A stretch of 64,000 bases of DNA from Caprella mutica (Eukaryota > Arthropoda > Malacostraca > Amphipoda > Caprellidae), in the NCBI GenBank assembly GCA_947561585.1, contig CANNZV010001618.1, positions 143,369 through 207,368 of the forward strand. Direction: 5' to 3'. The notes beneath the pieces were generated by a model. The model had not been told where the DNA came from and made no database searches. It saw nothing but the letters and a program-made list of their open reading frames with translations. Below are positions 33,970 through 46,658 of the stretch, one piece after another; position 1 is the stretch's first letter, and each line of letters begins with the position of its first letter. A program made the position numbers and the translations under genes.

Positions 33970-34750
33970 ATGCGATTTCGGTCATTGTTTAAAATTTAGT
34001 TATTACCTGAAGTATTAAAGGGGCAGTTCAGTCAATTTTTGTTTTCATAATATTAATGTTGAACGATCACTTAGTAAGAATAAAGCATTCTTGTAGAATT
34101 AAACGGTTGAAAAAATATAATAAGCGATTTATGTCATATTTTATAAATTCGATTTACCTAGTTCCTGTGTCCTCCTACAGATGGTGCCACCACTCTGTAC
34201 TATTTGTTTACTTTTTACAGCTGATAACATGTGAACAATTTTTCTATCAACAGTATTAACAGGTAATTTATGAAGAGATGGTTTTCTTTTCAAAACTAAA
34301 TATGCCTTCTTTTTGTTATATTGTAGGTTTTAGGTTTTGTTTAGTTTGGCACCCTATTTCTTCAGCTTCCCTTTGTATATTTCCTCAATTTCTTCTTCTT
34401 ATTTCCTCTTCCTTTTGGCCTTGCTATATCCATGGGTAAGCAGACTGACTGACGACTGTGTAGGTCTCTTATCCATGGATGTCTATTCATGCCATCCATG
34501 CGCTGGGTCGACACTGTTACCTGTGGTAGCCAATTAGTCGACCTATAGTGCATGGAGCGTACTTTCACAAAACCCTCTTCTATATGTGGCCTTCTTCTCT
34601 TTGGCTTCTTGGATCACCTCGTAGTGGAAAGGGCCCACTTTTAAACCTCGAAAATAATAATTATAAATAATAATATAATCGCACAATAATAATGTTGGTT
34701 CTCGATTATATCGTAGAAAAATGTTGATGGCCTGCAATTAAATCTTATAA
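33970..34750. other. intergenic DNA with unassigned open frames
   Basis: No gene recognised. Minus-strand frames at 34737-34543 (GPFHYEVIQEAKEKKATYRRG) and 34568-34362 (IARPKGRGNKKKK) have host-like composition and could be exons or a decayed gene, but no family or splice structure supports either. Confidence 0.3.
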
Positions 34751-34756
34751 TAACTA

Positions 34757-36359
34757 CAGCAAAACCTCGTAGTAGACCAGAGTTACGTTCCAAGTTGGTT
34801 TGGTCTAGTAAGAAACTCACTTCAGCTGTTTCCTACTAGAGTCCTAGACCAACATCGTTTTCTCTAAAAGTAAAGCAGTGACTATAATATTTCGATATCT
34901 CTATTTGTTTATGATTGCTTTAATGTTAATTTAATAATGACTAACATACCAATTTTGAAGGGAAACCCATTTAGAAACAGGAAATTTTTTTGTTTCAATT
35001 AAGATTAATATAATATTTATGAAATTATGATAGTCTTCACTGTATCTAGTTTTCTGTAACTTTTCACATCATTTTTTAGCGGTAGCCGGTAAATTGCTCG
35101 AAAACAATTGCTCGAAAGACAATTGCTCGAAAACAATTGCTCGAAAAACAATTGCTCGAATGAACAATTGCTCGAAAGAACAATTGCTCGAAAGACAATT
35201 GCTCGAAAAACAATTGCTCGAACGAACAATTGCTCGAATGAACAATTGCTCGAATTATCAAATTGCTCGAATGAAAAAATTGCTCGAATTATAAAATTGC
35301 ACAGTTTTCGATTTTATAAAAGTCAGTTATACATGAAGTGGAGCTGCACCTAACAATGTTTGTTTCTTTTTAGTAATTGATCATTAATCATTCTATAAAT
35401 AATTTTAATTATTACTCATTCTGCATAATCTTTTTTTAGACAGTTTGTGTCCTCTCTTATGTAACATGTCAATTAAAATCATGTAGTGAATCACTTCTAT
35501 TCATGTTTTTTTTATCATAAATCCGAAAACTTTTTTATTACTAGCATAACTGTATGTGGCACCTCAATAGGTGAAATAACTCAAAGTTATGGCAGAGTTT
35601 TAATAAATCTATGAATTTTTTTTTGATAAAAAAAACATGAATAGTAGTGATTCACCACATGATTTCAATTGACATGTTACATACAAGATGAAACAAACGG
35701 TCTAAAAAAAGATTATGCAGAATGAGTAATAATTAAAAACATTTATAGAATGATTAATGATCAATTACTAAAAAGAAACAAACATTGTTAGGTGCAGCTC
35801 CACTTCATGAATAACTGACTGTTATAAAATCGAAAACTGTGCAATTTTATAATTCGAGCCATTTTGTTCATTCGAGCAATTTGATAATTCGAGCAATTGT
35901 TCATTCGAGCAATTGTTCGTTCGAGCAATTGTTTTTCGAGCAATTGTCTTTCGAGCAATTGTTCATTCGAGCAATTGTTTTTCGAGCAATTGTTTTCGAG
36001 CAATTGTCTTTCGAGCAATTGTTTTCGAGCAATTTACCTAGAACCTTTTTTAGCACAGACTCTACCATTAAATCTGAAACCGATTCTGCCTTATGTTTTA
36101 TCCCAAAAACAGCATAAATAAATATAATATATTATTCAAATTAGAGATTTATCTTTAAAACAGTATTGTAATTATTACTCCTTGTAATATTTACACTAGA
36201 ATAACTGTCAGGTGACAAAAATTGTGTTTCGTCTAGTAAGAGATTTTTTCCAGTACAATTTCAAAAGTTTCTTGATCTAATAGGAGGTTTTTCTACTAGG
36301 AGGCTGGTCTACTAGGAGGTTTTTCTACTAGGAGGCTGGTCTACTAGGATGTGTTGCTG
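34757..36359. mobile_element. pogo-like TA-flanked element interrupted by a foldback element
   Basis: Ends CAGCAAAACCTCGTAGTAGA and (reverse complement of the right end) CAGCAACACATCCTAGTAGA, each flanked by TA (34755-34756, 36360-36361). The CAGNANAACCTC start is typical of pogo/Tigger-type DNA transposons. Near the right end the phrase TTTCTACTAGGAGGCTGGTC is repeated in tandem. Removing the 965-bp insert leaves about 0.63 kb; no transposase is present. Confidence 0.8.
35081..36045. mobile_element. almost perfectly palindromic foldback element with 9-bp duplication
   Basis: TTTTTTAGC flanks both sides (35072-35080 and 36046-36054). The ends are GGTAGCCGGTAAATTGCTCG and, reversed, GGTTCTAGGTAAATTGCTCG. 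About 210 bases of each arm are an array of ACAATTGCTCGAAA-like units. The arms then go on as unique inverted sequence almost to the centre near 35575, so each arm is about 440-480 bp. No protein-coding capacity: the frames in the arrays come from the repeat. Confidence 0.9.
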
Positions 36360-36369
36360 TATACAGTCT

Positions 36370-37630
36370 CAATAATAACAACTTCATAATATATTGAATT
36401 GAATAAAATACTGAAAAATCTTGAGGAAACTTTAATGCGAAATAAATTTAGATAAATTTTCATTTAATTTGAATTTATAAATTAAAGGAATGTCTTAACG
36501 TCTTTCTAAATCAGTTTAAAGATTAAATTGTAAGGCAGTAATTAGAAATTGTGATTACAAAATACAGGTCTATTGAAAAAAGAATTTAAGCTTAAAATCG
36601 AATCCAAAGCAGTTTCTATTTAGTAAATGCTGTAAATCTATAAAAGTATGTGTAAAAAAGTTGCGTGCAAAGTAATATATTTAAGATAAAAAAAACATGA
36701 CATTATAACAGTAAGTTTTAACTCGATAAATTTGCAAAATATAATGTAATAATTATTCTATGAAAATTTTAAGTATTTAGCTTATAATTTAAAAGTCTTT
36801 TTAATATAATTAAAACTCCATTATTTATTTTTCAACTCAACTACATTATATTTCCTCTCACTCTCACGAGGTTATATTTTTATTGTTCTATAAATGTTGG
36901 ATGAAAATTTCATTCACAATTTCTACAGCAGATGGCAACACTTAGGGAAGAGTTGAATTTCTGTATCTAAGTTGATTTACTATATATATATATATATATG
37001 AAGAACAAATTTATAAAAGTACACCAATCACTCATAATTAACTTTCAACTTCACAACCACCGTAAATTTCACACTGGGACTATTTTTAGTTGTGACAAGC
37101 AAGTTTGTTGTCTAAATTATGACTTAATTATTACGATCATTTCACATAGGTAACGGAAATAATATTTCACGAGGTACAGGAAAATGGAAAATTATTTAGT
37201 TAATGAATTTAATAGATAATAGAGATATAAGAGCACTGGTAATTATAATTTATGATGTTCATAATTGTAATAGGTTGTGGATGGAAACGTTTGTGTATTT
37301 TGATTTTCAGCTGAAGCCACTGCATGGTTCAGATTTTTCGAATTTATCAGACTTTTTGAGTTTGTTCGAAATTCCGTTATATCATTTGAAATTTAATATA
37401 GTGTTATAAATATTTCTTCCTATGATGATAAATCCTTTATAATTTCTTAATTATTACTAGAATATATAGAGCAAAAGTAGAAATTATTTGTACATCATAT
37501 GACAAACATTTTAATGATGATACTAAAGACTCATAATCTCAAATACCAACTACACTTCTAACTCTTATAAGGAAATGACGCAGATATCGAAAAACGGGTG
37601 TGAAGAAATTTCTATGTATCAAATTAGTTA
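36370..37630. other. intergenic DNA, no gene seen
   Basis: AT-rich, with a short (TA)n run at about 36983-36999. The frame at 37203-37409 shows no motif. Confidence 0.4.
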
Positions 37631-37639
37631 AGAACTTAA

Positions 37640-37978
37640 TACGCACTTATCGAGTTCCGTGAGTGTCCAATCATGAAACACTAGAGTTACTAGACCATAT
37701 CATGCCGTGATCATCGAATGTTCGTGAATGAAGTGGGAAAATCTACAGTACTTCATATCCTAACATGAGATTCGATTCATTCTACCTGATTAAGAATACG
37801 TACCACATGTTCTAAATCCCGACTTTAACTAGGTTCCAGCCAGGTTGATACGGCCTGGCCTGTCACCACTCGTTCACAAATAGCATATATCCCACTGAGT
37901 CAATGCGGGAATCGAACGCTCTACCGTGTAGTTACTTGAGCCGAGTGATGCTACCACTGTGCTACGCTTCCCCATTCT
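37640..37978 (-). repeat. tRNA-derived SINE
   Basis: The minus strand starts near GGGAAGCGTAGCACAGTGGT. It has a Pol III A box TAGCACAGTGGT (37964-37953) and a B box GTTCGATTCCC (37917-37907) 47 bases later, tRNA-like spacing. The two arms do not fold as a full cloverleaf and over 200 bases of unrelated sequence follow, so this is a SINE rather than a tRNA gene. The tail border is approximate. Confidence 0.6.
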
Positions 37979-37984
37979 GACCCA

Positions 37985-39460
37985 TCGCAAAACAGCTTAG
38001 GAAGTGTTAAAATATTGATCATGTAAGAGATTATAAATCTTAGCTGTATAAGCGGTATAACAATAATTGATTGCTTAAATATATATTCATTAATTACAAA
38101 CATTCAGAACAACACTTTCAAGAAAATATAGTGCTATATTTAGATTTAACATAAATATTAATTTTCACTATTTCCATTGGATCAATTCCATCAGTGCACA
38201 ATAACTCACAACATGTATATTTAATTACATTTGATTTTTAATTATATATAATAACTATTTAGAAATACACACATTACACAAAAAAAGGGAATTTCACACA
38301 TTATAATATAAATGCCCATTTTCACCACTAGCATTTCATAAATATTCTCACCAAAAAATGCATTGTTGAAACATATTCAATGAATACAAAACAGTGTTTC
38401 TTTTGAATCATTATAAAATTGTCCGGAGAAAAATGGACAGTGAAAGTACGCTTGCTTCTTTCGAAGGAGTTAATTTTGTCGAAAAAAAAGACTTTGGCGA
38501 AAGATATGAAAGATAGAGTTACAAAATACCAATATGAAACAAGTTTACAAAACTGAAAGGTTCAACCTTGTACAACATCATAACATATTGTTCATGAATT
38601 CCTAGTTCCAGCAATAATATTTAAATATTTATTCATTGCCTGAATATATACCTACAACATTGGAAAAATGATAGTACAAATAACACAGAAGTAAATAGTT
38701 ATATATACCATTAACAATTTTGTTGAATATTATTCTTTAGTTCAGCTGTTTTATAAAAATCATCACAACTCAAGATAAGTAGAATATTTTTCTGTGGTTA
38801 GAGTCATAGAAAACGAAATGTAGACTCTTACATATGGGTAACTATCATACTATTTTATTATAGGCTTCTCATTTACCTTCTCACTTATACTGTCTTTGAT
38901 TAGTTTATTATCAATTTGATTATTAGTATTTTAAAAGTTTTGACACCTATTTTAATAAATAAGGAAATAAGATTTCTTGAATTCTCCATCCTCATGTAAT
39001 ACCAAAATTTTCTGGAGTACTTGAATTTATTATGTAATTTGTTGTGAAGTTAAATAATTATACCGATATTTAATTTTTTTCATGTTTAAAATTCGTGCTA
39101 ATAAACAGAACGACTTGTTCAAATTCTGGTAGATAAATTCAATCACTATCAAATGTGAAATCTAATTGAAAATATGAGTTTTAAATTAGTATCTTGATAA
39201 AATGTATTCTAACTTTGTTTAATATCTACACTCATTTTCATAAACAATTTATTCCTTAAATAGATTATCGTTGCTCTTCATCTCCACTTATTTTTCTCTA
39301 AGCCCACTGTAAATTATAACAATGAATGTAAATTTCGAAATCTTACATTCATATGCAATATTAGTTCCCACAGCAATATAACGAGATAAACATTTTCCGT
39401 AATCTTATCCTTATTTTATAACTCAACATGCCATCTATAGTATTTATCCTTCAGTTTTCG
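37985..39460. other. intergenic DNA downstream of rdgC
   Basis: AT-rich with no recognised gene. It probably includes nothing of rdgC beyond the polyadenylation signal at 39470-39465. Confidence 0.4.
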
Positions 39461-39464
39461 TTCT

Positions 39465-39470
39465 TTTATT
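39465..39470 (-). terminator. AATAAA polyadenylation signal of rdgC
   Basis: AATAAA on the minus strand, about 145 bases after the rdgC stop codon and just past the 27-bp repeat array. Confidence 0.5.
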
Positions 39471-39471
39471 C

Positions 39472-39645
39472 CTCTCAGTCCTCTTCTTCTTCCGATTCCT
39501 CTTAGTCCACTCTCTTCTTCTTCGGATTCCTCTCAGTCCTCTTCTTCTTCCGATTCCTCTTAGTCCTTTTCTTCTTCGGATTCCTCTTAGTCCTCTTCTT
39601 CTTCCGATTCCTCTTAGTCCTCTTCTTCTTCGGATTCCTCCTCTT
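39472..39645 (-). repeat. 27-bp minisatellite covering the rdgC stop codon and 3' UTR
   Basis: About six units of roughly GAGGAATCCGAAGAAGAAGA plus GGACTAA. The unit is nine codons long and each full copy repeats the rdgC ending (Glu-Glu-Ser-Glu-Glu-Glu-Glu-Asp-stop). The first copy is the true C-terminus; the rest form the 3' UTR. Confidence 0.75.
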
Positions 39646-42600
39646 CGTAGCCATTAAAGTTACTCTCCACAATCCTGAAACACTCAAGAAATTCGTTGAA
39701 GTCAATCTTGCCGTCTTTGTTGATGTCAATCGAGGCAGCCAAGTCTGCAATCTGGTCAGCTGGGAGGGACGCGTGGCGCTCTAGAAGACCACATGCGTCT
39801 TTGAATTCGTCCATTGTTATGTAACCTGAAACACAATCGAATGGAAAACTTCCATATTTAGGATACCATTTTTAACTATCAGCTAGTGAATAGTTAGATC
39901 ATCTGAAAGAAGTTATGAGAAACAAAGTTTCAACATTTAGACCTCAACTATTATTTTGTGAAAAAAACATAAGGCTATTCAATACTTATATTTTCAAAAT
40001 TTGAAAGCCGGTCTGTTACTGCTGCACATTCAAGAAATTCTGAATCATCAATATCACACATATTTCAATTATGAACCTATATTAGGTCGCATAGAGTTGA
40101 AATAATATTATCGATGTATTTCAGTTCTTAATGAATGACTTTCATCTTTCTCACCCACAGTTCATAGAATACTTAATTTATGAACTGTGTTCTTACCTGA
40201 GTTATCCTTGTCTATGAGTCTGAAAATAGCCTCCAAACTGCTCTTGTGTCGGTACAAGGTTTCGACCACGCTGGGGCCATTCTGAAATTCAATGAACTAA
40301 ATTAGAATATTTACACTAAATAAATTTAACTCAATCAAATAATGAAAATTAAATATTTTCATTCTATAATGCAGTTATAATTTGAATTGAGATTTCTAAA
40401 GAGAATCCGAAGTAAAATGTCAATATACAATATAAAATGTCAATATGTACAATAAATATAATTCTATAATCAATAGTTTATTTATTTATTTAGAAATATT
40501 TAATTATATGCTCAAATTCTTTGAGAACGGCCTATAAGCGACCGATAAATAAGGAATTATTAAAACTATAAAGAAATTAGGAAGCATATTTTGTACTAAA
40601 ATTCAAATATAACTCACCAAATTAACTAAATAGTTTTGAATATCACAGAAAACTCAATTTTCTCTTATGCATGGTATTAGTCCCATAGTAGACAATGAAC
40701 GAACAATTTTTGAAACGTTATAGATATAATTTATATTTTAATACTATCACATCACAGGTAAAGTTGACAAACCTCTCCAAGTTTTTCAGCCCTAAAAGTA
40801 GACTGATAGTCAACTTTGCCGGTGCTTTTGTCAACAGCCACCATTTTGTCCTTCAGGACTCGCCATGGAAGCTTCAGCTCACTATGAGTCTCCATGATGT
40901 TAACCCAGTCACCCACACTGATGAAACCTAAATAATAAGAATATAATGATTATAGATTCCAGATAGTAACCATAGATAAACCCAGTTAACGAATATCTTC
41001 TTTCTTACCATTTATAGCATCAAGAAACCCAGATTAAACCCAACAGAAATTTGATTGATAGTTGCAGATATTTATAGAACAAGAATTCTTCATTAGGTGG
41101 GCTCTGACACCCAACTCAACAATACAATTCCCGATGAATCATGTATCTTTATATAAATGCATCTATATGTAAATCCCGTTACTTAATCATGGTTTTGTGA
41201 CCTACCGGAGTCATCAGGATCTGCCTCTTTGAAACCTTTTAGCAATGCTGGTCTCGATGCCATTATCTGACATTTCAGTTCTGACATCGCAGATAGTTCC
41301 ATTCTGCCCACCCGCTCACGCAGAGACAAGTTCTTGTTCCTAAAAAGAGTGTAAATTGTCTCTGTTAAAATCATACTTTAGATTTAATCAAAATCAAAAG
41401 TGTTGAAATCAGCTAGACAGTTTCGGTTTTACTTACATCTTGAGCCAAAATACTGATTCCCCAAAGTAATGAATTTCATTACATATAACTTTTGTACCAA
41501 TAGCCATGGCTGTTAAGAAATATTTCTATCAGCGCTTAATAAGATAGCTACATTTATAAGTTTTCATATTACGCATTGCAACGTATGAAACTAAATACTG
41601 TTAATTGACAACGACTGTATGTTAATTTACTTGGTATCTGCTGTATATTGCACGTAGTGTGGCTCCAGAGGCTCGCCTTGGAACTTTATGAAAGCTCCTC
41701 TGTTGGAACCTTCTTCGTAGTAGTTGGAGGCGGAGAAAATGGTTATGCACTGAAAAGAATTAGAAATCATAAACTGTAGTCTATTCAAAGAAATAACCTT
41801 TCGTTCCTTAATAGGACTGTTGAAAATAATCATTCTGCACAAACCTTTCCTCCATGCATGACTTCGTAGCCATCAGTCTTGCATTCGTGTGACCTGACCA
41901 GATATCGGAGAGAGTTGTTCTCTAGGAACCTCTCCGTAATGTCTGGTCCAAAGTAGGTTCCACCTCCTCGGAAAGTATTGGCATGGCACCCTCTGGTTGA
42001 CTGTGGATCACTCCACAGTAGATCCAACACCTGCAAATAAAACAGGATTCTTATTTTACTAAAAAAAATCGATGATACAATATTTCAAGAAAAAATAACT
42101 TAATTTTCATATCAAATTCTATTACAAGAAATCGTAAAAGGAAGTTAGTTCAACGATATACGGATATCCCTTATTTCTTGCTGATCAATCACAAATAGAG
42201 GTGTTCAGTTCGAGTAACGACAGTATTAATATGAAAGAACCCGTATATGTTTTATCATTCCTTATCCTGATGATGGAAGAAATTCTTTCTATTCGAAAGC
42301 TTGAAATCTTAAAAATCTTCAACGTTGAGTTTAAATAAACCTCTTAATAATATGGATATACCGTTGAGCATGAATATTTCAATCTAATAAGAACCTACTT
42401 ACCGTTTTCCATTCCTCGGCAGCCTCTGCCATCTTAGAGACAGCTCCTCCCTCAGTGAGATCAGTGTGAGTGATAGTGAGGATGTCTATGTCCTCTGCTC
42501 CTTCTACGTCCTCATCAAATGTGGGAACACGCAGAACACTCACATACTGAAACGGTAACAAGACTTATTAAATCACAAAAAAATCTAATTTATATTAAGT

Positions 42601-45600
42601 GAAATTTAGAAATTGAATGGAGACTGATTTAACAGTTTGAAAAAGAAACTTCAGTAATTTTTAATATATATGTACTGCTGGAAGAAGTCAAATATGTAGT
42701 ACGTAAATATAAAGAAACTAGCTGTGATTTTATGTAATGAAAATATCATCATGTTGACTTTTATTTCTGATTGTACGCCAATAAGTTTAAATATTAAAAT
42801 AAAATAAAAGTTATTTCAAGGTAGAATAATTATTTAGGTATAGAAACTCTTTTCTTTTCTTACCTTTGACCTATCTATAGCAGAAAGTTTCTTGACATCA
42901 GTCATGTCACTTATGCCGCCATGTGCCACAAATGCCGTGTTGTCAATCATTGAAGCCAGAGGGAGCCATCGGTACACCTCTTCGATCAAACTCAGAACCT
43001 TTGGACCGTGTGAACCCTGAAGCAAAATACCATAATTATTCTATATCTTAAATATTAATAATGTATGTACCAATGCTTCTTCATCAGAAAAATAATGTTC
43101 GAAACGAGAAATTAGTTTCAATTTTTTTTCATAACTAACCTTAAATTTCTTGCTAACTTCTCGACAAAATCCATATCTGAAAAAATATATATTAAACATT
43201 ATTATATTAAAAATTGTCACAAGATTATAATTTAGACCGAAAATTAATATGAAAACTGAAATTTTGTGCAATAATTAAGAGCCTTATTAATAAAATAATC
43301 GTAAGAACTAGTGAAACTACTAGCTAAACTGAATAACACAATCAATGTCCTTCAGCAAAGAAATTCTTAAAGGTCCCCTCCAAGCAAATTTTTTTATTGT
43401 TTAAATCATCGAGGCTAATGTTTCTTATCATTTTACTGCAAACCTCATAAAATTTGATGGCATATTTTTAATTTTATATGCTTTTAAAGATTTTTATAAT
43501 CCAAACTCTACAAAACCTACTTTACTTCCGACTTTCTAATTTTCAGTCTGAAGAAGAAGAATGTACACCATTTGTTTTGATTGTCAACTAGGTATTTGGT
43601 TTAATAAATCTATTTATTATTCGTTTAAAGGTTTAAATTTGGATAAACTTATTATAGAAACGTTTATATACTTTTAGAAACAATTAATATCTTAAAAGAA
43701 AACCTAAAACGCATTGTTTGTTTAAAAATCTAAATTTGAAATCAAAACAAAGAGTGTACAATCTTCTTTCTCAGTGTCAGGTTGGAGATTCGCTCGATTG
43801 TTGCTCACAGAGTATTAAAAAACTTTAAAAGCAAATAATAAAATATATACTGAACCGAATTGTATGCGGTTTGCGGAATAATGATCGTAGACCTTAGTTC
43901 TATAATATTATGTTATAAACTCATTTTTTTCACGGAGCCTGGAGAGGACCTTTAATGTCTAATATATAGACTAATTTAAACCTAGTTTAACCGAATTTCC
44001 CAAAAATAGTGCTATTTTTTTAGTTGTGTCCTAAACGTTTAATCTGCCAGCATCTTTCTTTAAATATATAAGTATTCATATTTTCCCAAATTTTTCTCAG
44101 TTATATTTATAGTCACCTTGCATTCATGACCAGGTCCTCGTGGTTGCCCCTGTTTAGGTACACCTCTCCTGGCCAGACTAACATCAGTGACAGAAGAAGC
44201 AACAGAACCTCTAAAGACTTCTTGCCTCTGTCAACGAAGTCTCCATTGAACACGTATGGGTTTTCGACCGACGGAAGACCATTCTAAAAGGAGATGAAAA
44301 AGAATGGCTGAAATATCAGTAATGGCTTGCTGTGTACGTGTTTGTCTATAAATATTAAAGTTTTTAGCTGGATTGAAATGATAAAAGTCACATCTTTAAG
44401 ATGTTTCTTTAATCTTATGAAAGTTTTTCATCAATGGAGGATTTTTCGAAATCGAAATCATTCAAATGACTGCCTCATATATGACAGTGATGATAACTTA
44501 CCTTGTAGAGGATGGTAAGAAGATCATCTAGTTTACCATGCAGATCACCGCAGATTGTCACCTGTCCGCTGATGGACGTGGATACGTTGGTGATGGTTGA
44601 TCTTTTCTGCAGCTCTTTGATTCCTTCTCTCAATATCAGACATACGTAGCGCACATGAAGCATCTGAAATCAGCCACCAAATGAGTTGATGTAATATTTT
44701 TAGTAGAATATGCACTGAATATAGTATTTAAGTGATCAAAAATCATGATGATTAAGATATATAATTCTGAAAAATTCCAAATTAGGACATACTTCATCAG
44801 ATTATGTTTGAGCAAGTTTATGAATTGGAAAATTTAATTTAAGTTTTAAGTGTTATGCATAAAATTCATTACATTCATTGTATATTGACTTATACGACAT
44901 TTAACAGATCCAAAATTCCATACCTTTTTCTTCTTGAAAGTAGAAACCAACGCATGGATCGAGTCGACATTTAGCGGAAAGTTGAGACGCAGACCTTTGT
45001 AGCTGGACTCAACTGCTATGTCCTCTATACTAGCCTCAAATGGAATGGATATACGAGACACAGCGTCACCTGGCGGAGAGGATCATCAACTTATTAACTA
45101 TTTAGTGTATTGTTATATAAAGGAGAATACCTGCTTGTTTCTAATTTACCAACCATTCTGAATTGCACGATACAATCAGGCTTAGGATTCATCTATATGT
45201 CAGATATCTAACACTCACAGTACACTGAAAGTAGGTGTTCACAAATGTCAAGAGCCAAATTCACCTTTTGAAATTTCAGATAGACCTATATATGTTAACA
45301 CCCACGTTCCAAGTACTATATGGATGTAATTAGGGGCATTAGCATTGCTTTGGACGACAATATTTCAGAAAAAGTCAAAATCTGAGATGTTCTTTCAATA
45401 TAGTTTATTTACCGTGGGCAGGACTTTGTCGCGGTGTAAGCGAGGCCACCAATCCTGAGGCTTCGTCTGTCTCCACATGACGTAAGAGCGCATTGAAAAA
45501 ATTGTGAAGCTGGAGGAGAAAGAAAATGATTGATGAATAAGAATGTTTGAAAGAAGAATAGAGATATACTCTGCAAAATGGACAACAGTTTTATGACTGA

Positions 45601-46439
45601 AATTGAAAGTAAAAGGGACTAAAATAAAACTTTGGTGAGATAGATTCACCATTCCCCAAACTTTTTCCATCCAATTGATTTTTCCGTTTTAACGGAATAC
45701 ACTGAGGCAACTAAAACCTTTGTGGGTGATATCCTTATACAAACAATTTTCAAACAACTACCAATAATATAACACCCATTAATTACAGTTTTATTTTCTC
45801 TTTAAATCCTAAACTGACTGTTGAAAGAACTATATTAATTGATTTTGAGATATTTTCGAATCTGGCTTTGTCGAATGACGTAAGTGAATTCCTTAAAATG
45901 GATTGAAGAAAATGAAAAGTAGCTTTCTTGCTTTATTTTAGTACTTTCATCTTATTAATAAAAACAGCTTTCCGCATACAATATTCATTTTTTTGAGGAC
46001 ACTCTAGAATTTATTAATACTTGAAATCTAGAATGGAAATATTTTGATATTCATTTTCAGCTCTGTCATTTTTATTCTGTGTCCCTAAATCCTCTGAAAA
46101 TATTTATTACATTTTTCTAACAGGAACAGTAAAAAAAAGTGTATTCGTAAAAACTTTTTGATGGTTTAGTAATTTAACATTTCAATGATGTACAGTTGTA
46201 CACGATGACTAAATTTTGTAAGATTTAAAAATAATAGAAAATGAAAACTGTTATGTGTGACATTTTCATCTAACGGATACACTTTTTCTGACAGGTAGCT
46301 TCTTCCCTCACCTTTATCTGGTCCTGCTCACCCTGGTACTCGATGCTCTGGAAAATGGACCAGGTGTATCTTCTGCGCACCTCCAGTCTAGCGCAGTACC
46401 GCCTGTACCACCTCTGTATCAGCAAGGCTGCCTTCAGAG
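39614..46439 (-). CDS. rdgC: Ca2+-regulated Ser/Thr phosphatase with EF-hands, rdgC/PPEF type (5' incomplete)
   Basis: Fourteen exons, GT-AG throughout, joined in frame to 640 residues: 46439-46312, 45509-45413, 45069-44924, 44663-44502, 44283-44117, 43176-43140, 43016-42864, 42546-42403, 42030-41845, 41749-41631, 41339-41206, 40927-40773, 40281-40197, 39825-39614. In flies rdgC dephosphorylates rhodopsin and prevents retinal degeneration. An N-terminal IQ motif ([19 protein letters not shown]) binds calmodulin. The PP1/2A-type core has GDLHG, GDFVDRG, RGNHE, HGG and RSHE..NGYE-like [11 protein letters not shown], so the metal ligands are present. An acidic insert ([10 protein letters not shown]...) sits between HGG and LLWSDP. 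EF-hands follow: [22 protein letters not shown] and [11 protein letters not shown]. The tail is [10 protein letters not shown]. The first exon, with the start codon, was not found upstream of 46440. Introns carry MITEs (43367-43955, 45209-45328). Confidence 0.93.
42245..42390. repeat. intronic interspersed repeat (family G)
   Basis: Shares TTCTATTCGAAAGCTTGAAA, ATCTTCAACGTTGAG and GATATACCGTTGAG with the inverted/rearranged copy at 63185-63320. Lies in the rdgC intron between exons ending 42403 and starting 42030. Confidence 0.5.
43367..43955 (-). mobile_element. family D MITE in an rdgC intron
   Basis: TTAA-AGGTCCCCTCCAAGC to GCCTGGAGAGGACCT-TTAA; reverse orientation of the 15069 and 33233 copies. 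Confidence 0.75.
45209..45328. repeat. family F snap-back MITE in an rdgC intron
   Basis: Starts ACACTCACAGTACACTGAAA and ends TAACACCCACGTTCCAAGTA; the two halves are inverted copies. Related to 46544-46658 and 60094-60216. Confidence 0.55.
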
Positions 46440-46543
46440 CTGAAACACCAGAGAAGGTTAGGGTCTGCACCTTCAGAAGGTAGGGAGTATCTTCTCAAGA
46501 TAATCACTAAACTAAAAATAGACTGGTGGATATCTCAGTACTT

Positions 46544-46658
46544 TGACACTCACAGTATCGAAGAGAGGTTGCTAACTTAGGTCATGATAAGTCAATCAGT
46601 AATTAGATGGGTTCGTGACCTATATTAACACCCACTTCCTGATTACTATGAGTGTCCA
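46544..46658. repeat. family F snap-back MITE
   Basis: GACACTCACAGTATCGAAGA ... AACACCCACTTCCTGATTAC then TATGAGTGTC. About 115 bp, inverted ends of about 30 bp. Confidence 0.6.

Noticed and set aside
34362..34737. A small host gene on the minus strand
   Set aside because: Frames have plausible composition but no family, start or splice structure; left as unassigned.
35017..36121. Frames rich in NCSKNNCSNEQLL or SSNCFEQL
   Set aside because: Products of the CAATTGCTCGAA arrays of the foldback element, open in several frames and both strands.
37900..37978. A tRNA gene
   Set aside because: A and B boxes are present but the acceptor arms do not pair and unrelated sequence continues; a tRNA-derived SINE fits better.
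39502..39750. Basic frame with [10 protein letters not shown] repeats
   Set aside because: Off-frame reading of the last rdgC exon and its 27-bp minisatellite.
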